Shown: one piece after another, positions 52,278 through 59,992 of the stretch
How the letters are laid out: every line of letters begins with the position of its first letter
Numbering within the stretch: position 1 is the stretch's first letter
Source of the DNA: Faecalibacterium prausnitzii
GTDB taxonomy: Bacteria; Bacillota; Clostridia; Oscillospirales; Ruminococcaceae
NCBI RefSeq assembly: GCF_019967995.1
Contig: NZ_CP065377.1
Location: 1 to 64,000, forward strand
Reading direction: 5' to 3'
DNA length: 64,000 bases
Made by a program: the position numbers and the translations under genes
Notes under the pieces: model-generated
The model's database searches: none
What the model saw: only the letters and a program-made list of their open reading frames with translations
What the model was told of the DNA's origin: nothing

Positions 52278-53087
52278 ATGTTTGTTACCGCACTGCTTCT
52301 GGGTCTGGTTGGCGTGTTCTGCATTCTGGACTCGCGCATTCTGGGCCGCATGAACTTCGAGCGTCCGCTCATCACCTGCACCATCGTCGGTGCGCTGCTG
52401 GGTGATCTGCAGACCGGCCTGACCCTTGGCGCATCCATCGAGCTGATGAGCCTTGGCATCGTGAACATCGGCGCAGCAGCACCCCCGGACATGAACATGG
52501 CTGCCATCATCTGCGCAGCCTTTGCCATCCTGACCGATGCTTCTGCCGAGACTGCACTGGCACTGGCTATCCCCATCGCTGTTCTGGGCCAGATGCTGGG
52601 CGTGCTGATGCGCACCATCCTGTCCAACCTGACCCACGTTGCCGACCACGCTATTGCAGAAGGTAAGTTCCGCAAGGCATGGAGTATGCACATCGTCTGG
52701 GGCACACTGCTGTACAGCCTGATGTACTTCATCCCCATCTTCCTGTCCGTCTACTTCGGCACGGATCTGGTGCAGAAGATCGTGGCTTTCATCCCCGCAT
52801 GGCTGACCGATGGCCTGAACCTCGGCAGTAAGTTCCTTACAGCTTACGGTATTGCCCTGCTGCTGTCCACCATGCTCAACCGTGATCTGACCGTTTACTT
52901 CCTGCTGGGCTTCTTCTTTGTAGGCTATCTGGGTCTGGATGTCACCGCTGTGGCCATCTTCGCCGCAATTCTGGCTGTGATCCTGACCGGTCTGAAGTAT
53001 GGCAAGGGCGCACCTGCCGCAGCCGCTGCCGGTGCAGCTGCTGCCAACCCGGACTACGACCCGCTGGAAGATGACGATGATCTTTGA
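52278..53087 (+). CDS. PTS mannose-family IIC permease
   Basis: The 269-residue membrane protein has the IIC-Man pattern: GRMNFERPLITCTIVGALLGDLQTGLTLGASIELMSLGIVNIGAAAPPD, then further hydrophobic segments and a short Ala-rich cytoplasmic tail ending in Asp. GGAGGAATTGACCC precedes the ATG. IIC and IID together form the sugar channel. Confidence 0.94.
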   Translation: MFVTALLLGLVGVFCILDSRILGRMNFERPLITCTIVGALLGDLQTGLTLGASIELMSLGIVNIGAAAPPDMNMAAIICAAFAILTDASAETALALAIPIAVLGQMLGVLMRTILSNLTHVADHAIAEGKFRKAWSMHIVWGTLLYSLMYFIPIFLSVYFGTDLVQKIVAFIPAWLTDGLNLGSKFLTAYGIALLLSTMLNRDLTVYFLLGFFFVGYLGLDVTAVAIFAAILAVILTGLKYGKGAPAAAAAGAAAANPDYDPLEDDDDL

Positions 53088-53102
53088 TAGGAGGAAGCTG
53101 AA

Positions 53103-53939
53103 ATGAGCAACGCAACCAAGACTGCAAAGCGCAGCGACTTCAAGAAATACTTCCAGTTCATGTGGCGCTCCCTGAACATTCAGGCCTCCTGGAACTACGA
53201 ACGTCAGATGAACATGGGCTTTTTGTACGGCATCGCTCCCACGCTGGACGAGCTGTACCCCAACGAGAACGACCCCGAGCAGCTGGCGCACAAAAAGGAA
53301 GCCTACGAGCGCGAGATGGCGTTCTACAACTGCACCCCGCAGACCAGTGCCTTTACGCTGGGTCTGGCTGCCTCCATGGAAGAGCAGTACGCCGCCGACC
53401 GTGAGAACTTCAACCCGGAGACCATCAACGCCGTCAAGACCTCGCTGATGGGCCCCCTGTCCGGTGTGGGCGACTCCTTCTTCCAGGGCACTGTCCGCCT
53501 GATCGCTTTTGGTCTGGGCATCTCTCTGGCACAGCAGGGCAGCGTTCTGGGCCCCATTCTGGCTATGATCATCTCCATCGTCCCCTCGGTGCTGGTCACA
53601 TGGTTTGCCGGTAAGCTGGGCTACACCATGGGCAGCAAGTACCTGACCAAGCTCAACGGCGGCATGATGGACAAGCTGATGTACGTCTGTGGCATCGTAG
53701 GCCTGATGGTCATTGGTGCCATGGTGGCAAGCATGGTGGGTCTGACCACCCCCATCACCTTCGCAAGCACCGGTCTGGTGCTGCAGGATGTGCTGAACAG
53801 CATTCTGCCGAACCTTCTGAACCTTGGCATCGTGATGCTGATGTACACCCTGATCCGCAAAAAGGTCAAGACCGGCTGGCTGCTGGGCATCTGCATCGTG
53901 GGCGGTGTTGCCATCAACGCCCTTGGTCTGTTGGTGTAA
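53103..53939 (+). CDS. PTS mannose-family IID permease
   Basis: The 278-residue protein has the IID signature blocks NIQASWNYERQMNMGFLYGIAPTLDELYP and AFTLGLAASMEEQ, GPLSGVGDSFFQGTVR, and a hydrophobic C-terminal half. It begins 15 bases after IIC with GGAGGAAG as ribosome binding site. It completes a full mannose-type PTS. Confidence 0.94.
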   Translation: MSNATKTAKRSDFKKYFQFMWRSLNIQASWNYERQMNMGFLYGIAPTLDELYPNENDPEQLAHKKEAYEREMAFYNCTPQTSAFTLGLAASMEEQYAADRENFNPETINAVKTSLMGPLSGVGDSFFQGTVRLIAFGLGISLAQQGSVLGPILAMIISIVPSVLVTWFAGKLGYTMGSKYLTKLNGGMMDKLMYVCGIVGLMVIGAMVASMVGLTTPITFASTGLVLQDVLNSILPNLLNLGIVMLMYTLIRKKVKTGWLLGICIVGGVAINALGLLV

Positions 53940-54026
53940 CCGGGTTTCCGGCTTACATAGATATCCGTACGCCTGTAATTTGTGATTCATCAGAACAAAA
54001 AGAAAAATAATTTGGAGGATTGCATT

Positions 54027-55010
54027 ATGTATAACATTGATCTGGCAAACGTCAAGTCCATCGTGGCAGACATCGTGGCAAAGCACAACGTGGAGAACGT
54101 GGCCTTTGTTGGCTGCGGCGCTTCCAAGGCAGAGCTGTACCCCGCAAAGTACTTCCTGGCAAACTGCAGCAAGAAGCTTCGTGTGGCACACTACACCGCC
54201 AACGAGTTCAACTACGATACCCCCGATTGGCTGGGCGACACCACCGTGGTCATCACCGCTTCTCTGGGCGGCAGCACCCCTGAGACCGTCAAGGCCAACA
54301 GCGTGGCAAAGGCCGCCGGTGCAACCGTTGTCAGCGTTACCCACGCTGCCGGTTCTGCCCTGACCAAGGAAGCTGACTACACCATCGTCCACGGCTTTGA
54401 GGCAAACTACGCCGCCAAGCTGGAAAAGATGGGCTACGTTCTGGCACTGGCTGTGGAGATCTTGCAGCAGGTGGAAGGCTTCGACAAGTACGACAAGATG
54501 ATCGAGGGCCTGACCAACGTGTTCGAGGCTGCCGAGAACGCTGCCAACTCTGCCCGCAAGTCTGCCAAGGAGTTCGCTGAGAAGTACAAGGACGCTCCCG
54601 TCGTTTACGTCATGTCCAGCGGCGCTTCCATGGAGGTCGCTTACTCCACCTCCATCTGCCTGATGATGGAGATGCAGTGGGTCAACTCCGGCTCCTTCCA
54701 CAGCGGCGAGTTCTTCCACGGCCCCTTCGAGATCGTGGACAAGGACGTGCCCTTCATCCTGCTGATGAACGACGGCAAGACCCGTCCCGTGGATGCCCGC
54801 GCACTGACCTTCCTGCACCGCTTCGATGCTCTGACCACCGTGGTGGATGCAAAGGATTACGGTCTGGGCAATGCTGTGGACAGCAGCGTCATCACCTACT
54901 TCAACCCGCTGATGCACACCGCTGTCTTCCGTGTCTATGCTGAGGAGCTGTCCTACGTCCGTCAGCATCCGCTGACCCTGCGCCGCTATATGTGGAAGCT
55001 GGAGTACTAA
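54027..55010 (+). CDS. SIS-domain sugar-phosphate deglycase (fructoselysine/glucoselysine 6-phosphate type)
   Basis: The 327-residue protein has two SIS domains (VAFVGCGASKAELYPAKYFL and VVYVMSSGASMEVAYSTSICLMMEMQW) and the block FHSGEFFHGPFEIVDKD with the catalytic glutamate typical of the GlmS-isomerase-like deglycases FrlB and GfrE/GfrF, which split 6-phosphorylated Amadori products into glucose 6-phosphate and an amine. Placement after a mannose-family PTS repeats the Salmonella gfr operon layout. Which amine is released cannot be decided here. TTTGGAGG sets the start. Confidence 0.8.
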   Translation: MYNIDLANVKSIVADIVAKHNVENVAFVGCGASKAELYPAKYFLANCSKKLRVAHYTANEFNYDTPDWLGDTTVVITASLGGSTPETVKANSVAKAAGATVVSVTHAAGSALTKEADYTIVHGFEANYAAKLEKMGYVLALAVEILQQVEGFDKYDKMIEGLTNVFEAAENAANSARKSAKEFAEKYKDAPVVYVMSSGASMEVAYSTSICLMMEMQWVNSGSFHSGEFFHGPFEIVDKDVPFILLMNDGKTRPVDARALTFLHRFDALTTVVDAKDYGLGNAVDSSVITYFNPLMHTAVFRVYAEELSYVRQHPLTLRRYMWKLEY

Positions 55011-55041
55011 GCGGTCATCCGGGATCCATAGACCCATGCTT

Positions 55042-55070
55042 GGGGGAGGGGCTTGCCCCTCCCCCTTTTT
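55042..55070 (+). terminator. Terminator after the deglycase gene
   Basis: GGGGGAGGGG (55042-55051), loop CTTG, CCCCTCCCCC (55056-55065), then TTTTT: a perfect 10-bp all-GC stem apart from one A-T pair. It separates the PTS/deglycase genes from the HAD and YitT genes, which may be expressed by read-through. Confidence 0.9.
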
Positions 55071-55090
55071 GATGAAGAGGGAAATGAAGA

Positions 55091-55717
55091 ATGATTGAAG
55101 CAGTGATTTTTGATATGGATGGGGTGCTGGCGGATACGGAATACTACTACGAGAACCGCCGTAAAAACTTTCTGCTGGAAAACGGCATCCCTATCCCGGA
55201 GGGCAACTTCATCGGCTCCAACGAAAAAGCCATCTGGGAAGCGCTTGTTCCCAACGACCCTGTGCGCCGTCAGGAGATGCTGATGGCTTACCGGGAGTAC
55301 CGCAAGGTTCGCCCCACCCCCTATGACAAGCTCACCGACCCGCAGGCAGAGCCACTGATGAATGCGCTCCGCAGCCGTGGGCTGAAGGTGGCGGTGGCGT
55401 CCTCCAGCGCAGCACCAGATATCATGAAGATGCTCACGGAGGGCGGGCTGAAAGCCATGGTGGATTTTGCTTTCAGCGGCGAGGACTGCGCCGCCCATAA
55501 GCCTGCGCCGGACATCTATCTCAAGGCGCTGAAGGCACTGGGGCTGACGGCAGACAAGGCCATTGCGGTGGAGGATTCTCCCACAGGCATTGCCTCCGCA
55601 AAGGCAGCAGGACTGAAGGTGCTGGCGCTGAAACCCCGCCACGGCGAGCCGCTGGACCAGTCCGCCGCAGACTGCATCATCACCCAGCTGATGGATGTGG
55701 CGGAGCACCTGGACTGA
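55091..55717 (+). CDS. HAD superfamily phosphatase/phosphomutase (beta-phosphoglucomutase-like)
   Basis: The 208-residue protein has HAD motif I FDMDGVLADTE, motif II VAVASSS, motif III Lys and motif IV VEDSPTGIASAKAAG, with a helical cap of the subclass I type. Such proteins act as beta-phosphoglucomutases or sugar-phosphate phosphatases. In this operon a phosphatase for the sugar intermediate is a sensible but unproved role. The downstream YitT gene starts one base after its stop. Confidence 0.88.
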   Translation: MIEAVIFDMDGVLADTEYYYENRRKNFLLENGIPIPEGNFIGSNEKAIWEALVPNDPVRRQEMLMAYREYRKVRPTPYDKLTDPQAEPLMNALRSRGLKVAVASSSAAPDIMKMLTEGGLKAMVDFAFSGEDCAAHKPAPDIYLKALKALGLTADKAIAVEDSPTGIASAKAAGLKVLALKPRHGEPLDQSAADCIITQLMDVAEHLD

Positions 55718-55718
55718 G

Positions 55719-56612
55719 ATGGAAGCAATCAAGAACGGTCTGTGCAAAAACCTGACCCCGGCACAGCTGTGGAGCGGCGCACGGTTTTTTCTGCTGCTGA
55801 ATCTGAGCCTGATCATTTGTGCGGCGGCACTGAACTTTTACTGCGCCCCCAACCACTTTGTATTTGGCGGCACCACAGGTCTTTCCGTTGTGCTGGCTAC
55901 CTGCTTTCCGGCGTTGAGCGTCAGCACCTTTATGTGGATCACCAATGCGGTGCTGGATGTGCTGGGCTGCGTCTTTCTGGGGATAAAGGCCATGGGATGG
56001 ACGCTGTACTCCTCCTTCATGCTCAGCTTTTACTCCAGTATGTGCGAAAAGCTGTTTCCCATGTCCCAGCCTTTAACGGATGACACCTTGCTGGAGCTGT
56101 GCTTTGCGGTGGCGCTGCCGGCCCTTGCCAGCGGCATCGTATTCAACATCGGGGCATCCACCGGCGGAACCGAGATCGTGGCGATGATCTTACACAAGTA
56201 CATCAAGGTGGAGATCGGCAGGGCTCTTCTGCTCAGCGATATCGGCACGGTGCTGTTTGCGGCTTGCATTTACGGCCCGCAGACCGGGATGTACTGCGTG
56301 CTGGGGCTCATCGGGCGCAGCACCATCGTGGATACCGCCATCGAGAGCCTGAACCTCCGCAAGGTGTGTACGGTCATCACCTCAAGGCCGGAGCCCATCC
56401 GGCGTTTCGTTACGGAAACACTGGGGCGCACAGCGACCCAGCAGGACGCCACCGGCGTGTACACCGGCGAGCCCCGCACCATGATCATGGTGGCGCTGAC
56501 CCGGCGGCAGGCAGGGCTGCTGCGGGATTTCCTGCGCCGGGAGGACCCGGAGGCCTTTCTGACCATTGTTAACTCCAGCGAGATCATCGGCAAAGGATTC
56601 CAGTCTGTCTGA
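55719..56612 (+). CDS. YitT family membrane protein (DUF161/DUF2179)
   Basis: The 297-residue protein has five hydrophobic segments of the YitT type (LNFYCAPNHFVFGGTTGLSVVL, ASTGGTEIVAMILHKY) and a C-terminal cytoplasmic DUF2179 domain (RTMIMVALTRRQAGLLRDFLRREDPEAFLTIVNSSEIIGKGF). Function is not known for the family; transport has been suggested. The ATG at 55719 follows the HAD stop by one base, so they are coupled. It ends the cargo operon. Confidence 0.88.
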   Translation: MEAIKNGLCKNLTPAQLWSGARFFLLLNLSLIICAAALNFYCAPNHFVFGGTTGLSVVLATCFPALSVSTFMWITNAVLDVLGCVFLGIKAMGWTLYSSFMLSFYSSMCEKLFPMSQPLTDDTLLELCFAVALPALASGIVFNIGASTGGTEIVAMILHKYIKVEIGRALLLSDIGTVLFAACIYGPQTGMYCVLGLIGRSTIVDTAIESLNLRKVCTVITSRPEPIRRFVTETLGRTATQQDATGVYTGEPRTMIMVALTRRQAGLLRDFLRREDPEAFLTIVNSSEIIGKGFQSV

Positions 56613-56621
56613 AAAGGCAGA

Positions 56622-56660
56622 ATGCCCGCCCACCGTGGTTTTCCACAGGTGGGCGGGCAT
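56622..56660 (+). terminator. Hairpin ending the cargo operon
   Basis: ATGCCCGCCCACC (56622-56634) and GGTGGGCGGGCAT (56648-56660) pair perfectly, with an inner GTGG/CCAC. The following CATTATATAT is only moderately T-rich. Confidence 0.75.
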
Positions 56661-56684
56661 CATTATATATGGTAAATGGTTATT

Positions 56685-56776
56685 TACGCTGAAAATACGC
56701 TGACTTCCCGGGATTTACGCTGAAAATACGCTGACTTGGCATGGTTTACGCTGAATTTACGCTGAAATTGCGCTGA
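56685..56776 (+). repeat. Seven direct repeats TACGCTGA in helical register
   Basis: TACGCTGA (last copy TGCGCTGA) starts at 56685, 56696, 56716, 56727, 56747, 56758 and 56769. Steps are 11, 20, 11, 20, 11, 11 bases, all close to whole helical turns. The larger unit TTTACGCTGAAAATACGCTG is itself repeated. It is an iteron or multi-site protein-binding array; no gene covers it. Confidence 0.75.
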
Positions 56777-56824
56777 GAAATACGCACCGCGCGATTAGCA
56801 GTTTTTCCGCGCGTTTTCTGTGGC

Positions 56825-57073
56825 TCAATCCTCCAGCCTGCCATGGTCACATCCCAGCGACAGGTAGTGCTCCATCTCCCCTCTCAGCACCATCTGTGCA
56901 TATTCCAGCGGCTTGTTGTACAGCAGCCAATCCAGCTCTGCCCGCTGTGCCGGGGTGTTGCCGTACTCGTTCTCAATGGCGATGCAGTCGATGGCAACGG
57001 TGGTGCCATCCTTGAACCGGGCTTCCACCCGGTTGCTGTCCATGTTGTAGCGGCAGGAAAGCAATTTCGTCAT
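56825..57073 (-). CDS. Small conserved-type hypothetical protein
   Basis: An 82-residue protein, MTKLLSCRYNMDSNRVEARFKDGTTVAIDC..., compact and slightly acidic, with no recognised motif. Proteins of this kind recur in clostridial mobile elements (a DUF6061-like resemblance is from memory and unverified). The start at 57073 is set by GGAGGATACGACT. It is the only minus-strand gene at this end of the element. Confidence 0.75.
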   Translation of the reverse strand: MTKLLSCRYNMDSNRVEARFKDGTTVAIDCIAIENEYGNTPAQRAELDWLLYNKPLEYAQMVLRGEMEHYLSLGCDHGRLED

Positions 57074-57174
57074 AGTCGTATCCTCCAAGACTTGATTTTT
57101 GGTGTGCGGTCACTCGAACCAATGCCGTCAAGTCGTTGTCGGATGAAGTGGTTTTTAGTTTGTCCGGGAGTAAG

Positions 57175-57204
57175 TGCACGGTTTCTGCACGGTTTTTGCA
57201 CGGT
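57175..57204 (+). repeat. Triple 11-bp direct repeat near attR (integrase arm sites)
   Basis: TGCACGG at 57175, 57186 and 57197, identical over 30 bases to the array near attL. Looser TGCAAA copies follow to about 57240. Confidence 0.7.
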
Positions 57205-57344
57205 TTCAAAACGTGCAAAGAGTGCAAATCGTTGCAAAATCGGACAAAGGGTGCAGAAACTCCAAGTTCAAAATCTGCGAAACATCGTACAAAAACAACG
57301 TTAAAACGTAACTTCCAAAAATTGAGGGAATCGCCCGGCGTGCG

Positions 57345-57389
57345 CTACGAATCAGTAGGCCGGGGGTTCGAGTTCCTTCCATCGCACCA
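57345..57389 (+). repeat. attR core, copy of the tRNA-Arg 3' half
   Basis: Matches 43619-43663 at 44 of 45 positions, ending in CATCGCACCA. There is no tRNA 5' half before it, so it is an attachment-site duplication, not a gene. Confidence 0.9.
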
Positions 57390-57641
57390 AGTAAAATCCC
57401 ACGATTGACCGTTGAAAATACGGTGTAAATCGTGGGCTTTCTTGCTTTACATAGGCTTCAAAAGGGCTGGAAAGTGCCTCATTTGTGCCTTACTGCCCCA
57501 AAAACTGCCTTGCCGTGTGCCTTACAGAGTGCCTTATGCTGGATGCCCGGCGGGGCGGTTTTGTGCCTGTTTACCGCCTGTTTGATAGCAAAAAAGCCTG
57601 TCCGGTGTTGTAGCCGGGCGGGCTCTTGTGCTATATGGGGT
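57390..57641. other. Element junction with CCCACGATT hairpin and GTGCCT repeats
   Basis: CCCACGATT and AATCGTGGG (about 57399-57407 and 57428-57436) form a hairpin followed by CTTTCTTGCTTT, a probable terminator. GTGCCT then occurs at 57474, 57485, 57517 and 57529, pairs one helical turn apart. No gene is supported. Confidence 0.55.
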
Positions 57642-57938
57642 TCAGTACCCTTTCAGGATGTTCAGTGCATCCAGTGTCTTTGCTGTGTCAAGCAGTTCAG
57701 CTTGTGACTTGTCAATGGCTTCGATGATGCTCCACAGAAGCGTGTAGTACATGGGCAGCTCACGCCAGAGGGCTTCCAAATCGTACTCACTACAATCAAC
57801 TTCCCGCTTGAGTTCATCCACCTTCCCGCGGGTGCACATCCAGCTGTCCATGATAAAGAGAAGGTTCTTCAGGTCGGCCAGATGCCCCATCGTGGTTCCC
57901 ACGTCCAACGCTTCCACTTGCTTTGCAGTCAGGATCAT
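57642..57938 (-). CDS. Hypothetical helical protein
   Basis: A 98-residue, acidic and mainly helical protein (MILTAKQVEALDVGTTMGHLADLKNLLFIMD...). No family is recognised. It is 18 bases downstream of the XRE gene on the same strand. Its ribosome binding region is a run of nine G (57947-57955 on the minus strand) placed 8 bases before the ATG, an unusual and slippage-prone arrangement. Confidence 0.6.
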   Translation of the reverse strand: MILTAKQVEALDVGTTMGHLADLKNLLFIMDSWMCTRGKVDELKREVDCSEYDLEALWRELPMYYTLLWSIIEAIDKSQAELLDTAKTLDALNILKGY

Positions 57939-57956
57939 TATCTTGTCCCCCCCCCT

Positions 57957-58256
57957 TCAGGCTCTGATAATGCCGCTTGCGAAGATCCACACCAACTGCA
58001 CTTTGTCCGGTGCCGCCTTCTGCAAACGGGTGTTGATTGCGTCGATTATGTTCTCCTTCTGGTCGCCCAGATCGCCAAAGAACAGTGCGTCCACGCTGGT
58101 GTCAAGCAGAGCTGCCAGTGTCTTGGCCTCGCAAAGCCGGAACTCGGTTTCCCCGTTCAGCTTCTTATTCAGCGTGTTGGTGGTGATCTGCAGCGCTCTT
58201 GCCACGTTCTCCTGCTTCAGACCGCGTTCCCGAATCATAGCACGAATATCGTTCAT
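57957..58256 (-). CDS. XRE family regulator (small)
   Basis: The 99-residue protein is a helix-turn-helix of the Cro/CI type (IRAMIRERGLKQENVARALQITTNTLNKKLNGETEFRLCEAKTLAALLDTSVDALFFG) with a short C-terminal helix. It probably acts on the palindromes in the divergent region 58895-58980. AGGAGAGTTGAGGT precedes the ATG. Confidence 0.88.
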   Translation of the reverse strand: MNDIRAMIRERGLKQENVARALQITTNTLNKKLNGETEFRLCEAKTLAALLDTSVDALFFGDLGDQKENIIDAINTRLQKAAPDKVQLVWIFASGIIRA

Positions 58257-58341
58257 ACCTCAACTCTCCTATCTGGGGCTGGATCGTGCCCCGCTCTACC
58301 CGGCGGGCTTCCATCTTCCCGCCGGGGATCCTCTGACTGTG

Positions 58342-58671
58342 TTACTGGACTTCCAGCGGCTTCACCTGCGATGCACCAAAGAACGATGCCCGGTAGGTCT
58401 GGCCGTCTCCCTTGCTGCTGTGGATAAGCACCGCCTGAAACAAGGCCTTTGCGCCATGCTCTACCATGTACCCGGCGGCCTTCCAGCCTGCCCAAGTGTT
58501 CACCGGCTCGGTGATCCCGGCGGTCTGCTGGGCTTCCTCGATGCGCTGGGCGTTGACCGGAGCAGCCTTTGCGCTGTTCCATGCCCGGTGCAGGGCTTCG
58601 GCAAAGCTGCTCACGCCCTTGCGGTACAGCTTCCATGCCTTGTGCATGATCTCGGAAAGATTGTACTTCAT
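58342..58671 (-). CDS. Hypothetical mobile-element protein
   Basis: A 109-residue basic protein whose N-terminal part (MKYNLSEIMHKAWKLYRKGVSSFAEALHRAW) is of a type often seen in clostridial phage and ICE genes, with no known function. AGGTCTTAAA precedes the start. It is the first gene after the divergent control region; a perfect hairpin CCCGGCGGG/CCCGCCGGG (58299-58326) follows it. Confidence 0.7.
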   Translation of the reverse strand: MKYNLSEIMHKAWKLYRKGVSSFAEALHRAWNSAKAAPVNAQRIEEAQQTAGITEPVNTWAGWKAAGYMVEHGAKALFQAVLIHSSKGDGQTYRASFFGASQVKPLEVQ

Positions 58672-59019
58672 TTTAAGACCTCCGCTTTACTTTGCGGGTC
58701 CGCCTTGTTATAATGGGCTTGACCCTGTTGTGGGTTTGGCGTGGTGTGTAGTTGGTAGCTGGCACCGCGCCATTTTCTTTTATACAGCTTATCAGGAAGT
58801 GGGTTACTGTCTTAGCTGGCGTTCTGCTCTTGCGCTCCCGGTACATCCTTCGCCCCTTGCCTTCCGGTCGTGCTTCCCTTGCTGTGTTTTTATTATAGCA
58901 CATTAACGTGCTTTCATCTATTGACAAATTGCATAACGTTAACGTTCGATAATCGTTCATATTGTACACGTTGACGTGCCGCACGCTTTGTGGTATAATC
59001 ATCATAAAGAGGTGATAAA
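58672..59019. promoter_or_regulatory. Divergent control region with operator-like palindromes
   Basis: No convincing gene. Plus strand: TTGACG (58971-58976), 17 bases, TATAAT (58994-58999). Minus strand: extended -10 TGCTATAAT near 58893-58901. Palindromes AGCACATTAACGTGCT (about 58898-58913), AACGTTAACGTT (about 58936-58947) and CACGTTGACGTG (58967-58978) lie over or between these promoters; the last overlaps the plus-strand -35 box. They are likely operators of the element's XRE repressor. Confidence 0.65.
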
Positions 59020-59250
59020 ATGCCTATCAGTGAAGCAAAGAAAAAGTCAAACGCAGCTTATAACCGCCGTCAGGACAATATCATGCTGCGCCCGACTAAG
59101 GAAGACGGCGCACGTATTCGCAAGGCAGCCGCAGATGCTGGCAAGAGTGTCCAGCGGTTTTGTCTTGATCTTGTCCTGCCCCATTGCCCGGAAGTGACAG
59201 ATGTGCTTACAAAGGACACCGCCGGGGAAGTAGAAAAGAGTGAGGTGTAA
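59020..59250 (+). CDS. Small ribbon-helix-helix-like protein
   Basis: The 76-residue protein (AAYNRRQDNIMLRPTKEDGARIRKAAADAGKSVQRFCLDLVLP) resembles Arc/MetJ-type proteins and antitoxins: a strand with charged residues, then two helices. It heads a plus-strand operon with the zinc-ribbon, DinD and YgiT-type genes and is under the operator-covered promoter at 58971. AGAGGTG precedes the ATG. A DNA-binding autoregulator is inferred. Confidence 0.7.
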   Translation: MPISEAKKKSNAAYNRRQDNIMLRPTKEDGARIRKAAADAGKSVQRFCLDLVLPHCPEVTDVLTKDTAGEVEKSEV

Positions 59251-59252
59251 TC

Positions 59253-59972
59253 ATGGCAAATACCTGTCCTGTATGCGGCGGCAAGCTGGGTTTGCTGAAC
59301 CGTGAGAAAAGCGCGGACGGTCTGATCTGCGCCGGATGTAGCAGTTTCTTCTTTTCAAAACTGGGATTTCGGGCTGCAAAGCAACCGACAGATGTTCTTG
59401 TGGCTTACTGGGCCACACTAGAACAGCGTCGGAAGGCGTTCAAAGAAACCGATTCCATCTATGATGGTGATGCGCTCTTTGTGTCCATTGACAAAACCAA
59501 CCGGCTGTTTTGTTTTGGGCACCGCGGCGGTGATAAAGGCCCTCGCATGATCTACAGCTTTGATGAAGTCGCCGGTTACGAATCTGACGCGCCAGACGAT
59601 TTGACGGTGACAGAGACCAAAGGCGGCATTGGCCGGGCCGTGATCGGTGCAGCCGTTGCCGGTCCTGTGGGTGCAATTGTGGGCGCTGCCACCGCCAAAA
59701 CAGAGACCCGCAAAGGTAGCCGCAGCAAAGAAAACGTGTCCATCCGTTTTACGCTCCCTCTTGGAGAAACCAGTCTGCCGACAACGGTTTATCCCGGCGG
59801 CATGACCGCTTTTCTCAAGAGATGCAAAGTCAGCCAGGAGAAGCCACAGGTCGCCGCTCCAGCTGCATCCAGCGTTGCTGACGAGCTTTTGAAGTTTAAG
59901 CAGCTGCTGGATATGGGAGCCATTACGGAAGCGGAGTACAACGCCAAGAAAGCCCAACTGCTGGGCTTGTGA
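59253..59972 (+). CDS. Zinc-ribbon protein with C-terminal SHOCT domain
   Basis: The 239-residue protein starts with a zinc ribbon (CPVCGGKLGLLNREKSADGLICAGC; DUF4428-like), has a PH-like middle region with a Gly/Ala-rich hydrophobic stretch (GRAVIGAAVAGPVGAIVGAATA), and ends in a SHOCT helix-hairpin (DELLKFKQLLDMGAITEAEYNAKKAQLL). SHOCT domains occur at termini of many phage and membrane-associated proteins; function is unknown. Its leader TGAGGTGTAATCATG matches 13 of 15 bases of the sequence that the small RNAs are complementary to. It overlaps no gene and is coupled to the upstream one. Confidence 0.8.
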   Translation: MANTCPVCGGKLGLLNREKSADGLICAGCSSFFFSKLGFRAAKQPTDVLVAYWATLEQRRKAFKETDSIYDGDALFVSIDKTNRLFCFGHRGGDKGPRMIYSFDEVAGYESDAPDDLTVTETKGGIGRAVIGAAVAGPVGAIVGAATAKTETRKGSRSKENVSIRFTLPLGETSLPTTVYPGGMTAFLKRCKVSQEKPQVAAPAASSVADELLKFKQLLDMGAITEAEYNAKKAQLLGL

Positions 59973-59992
59973 TACAGGGAAGGAAGTGTAAA

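Larger units (their letters stand above)
43619..57389. mobile_element. Integrative mobilizable element in tRNA-Arg with sugar-PTS cargo
   Basis: Bounded by the 45-bp att core in tRNA-Arg (43619-43663) and its copy at 57345-57389 (one mismatch). Near each end the identical triplet TGCACGGTTT occurs three times at 11-bp steps. The minus-strand module carries primase, SF3 helicase, relaxase, excisionase and integrase; a repressor gene diverges from it; the plus-strand cargo is a GntR-controlled PTS operon. No type IV secretion or coupling protein is present, so it would need a helper to conjugate. Confidence 0.85.

Noticed and set aside
57345..57389. Second tRNA-Arg gene
   Set aside because: Only the 3' half is present; there is no D arm or 5' acceptor strand, so it is an attachment site.
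58673..59005. Possible 110-residue gene on the minus strand
   Set aside because: It covers the divergent promoters and three palindromic operators, has an odd composition and no good ribosome binding site, so the stretch is better explained as a control region.
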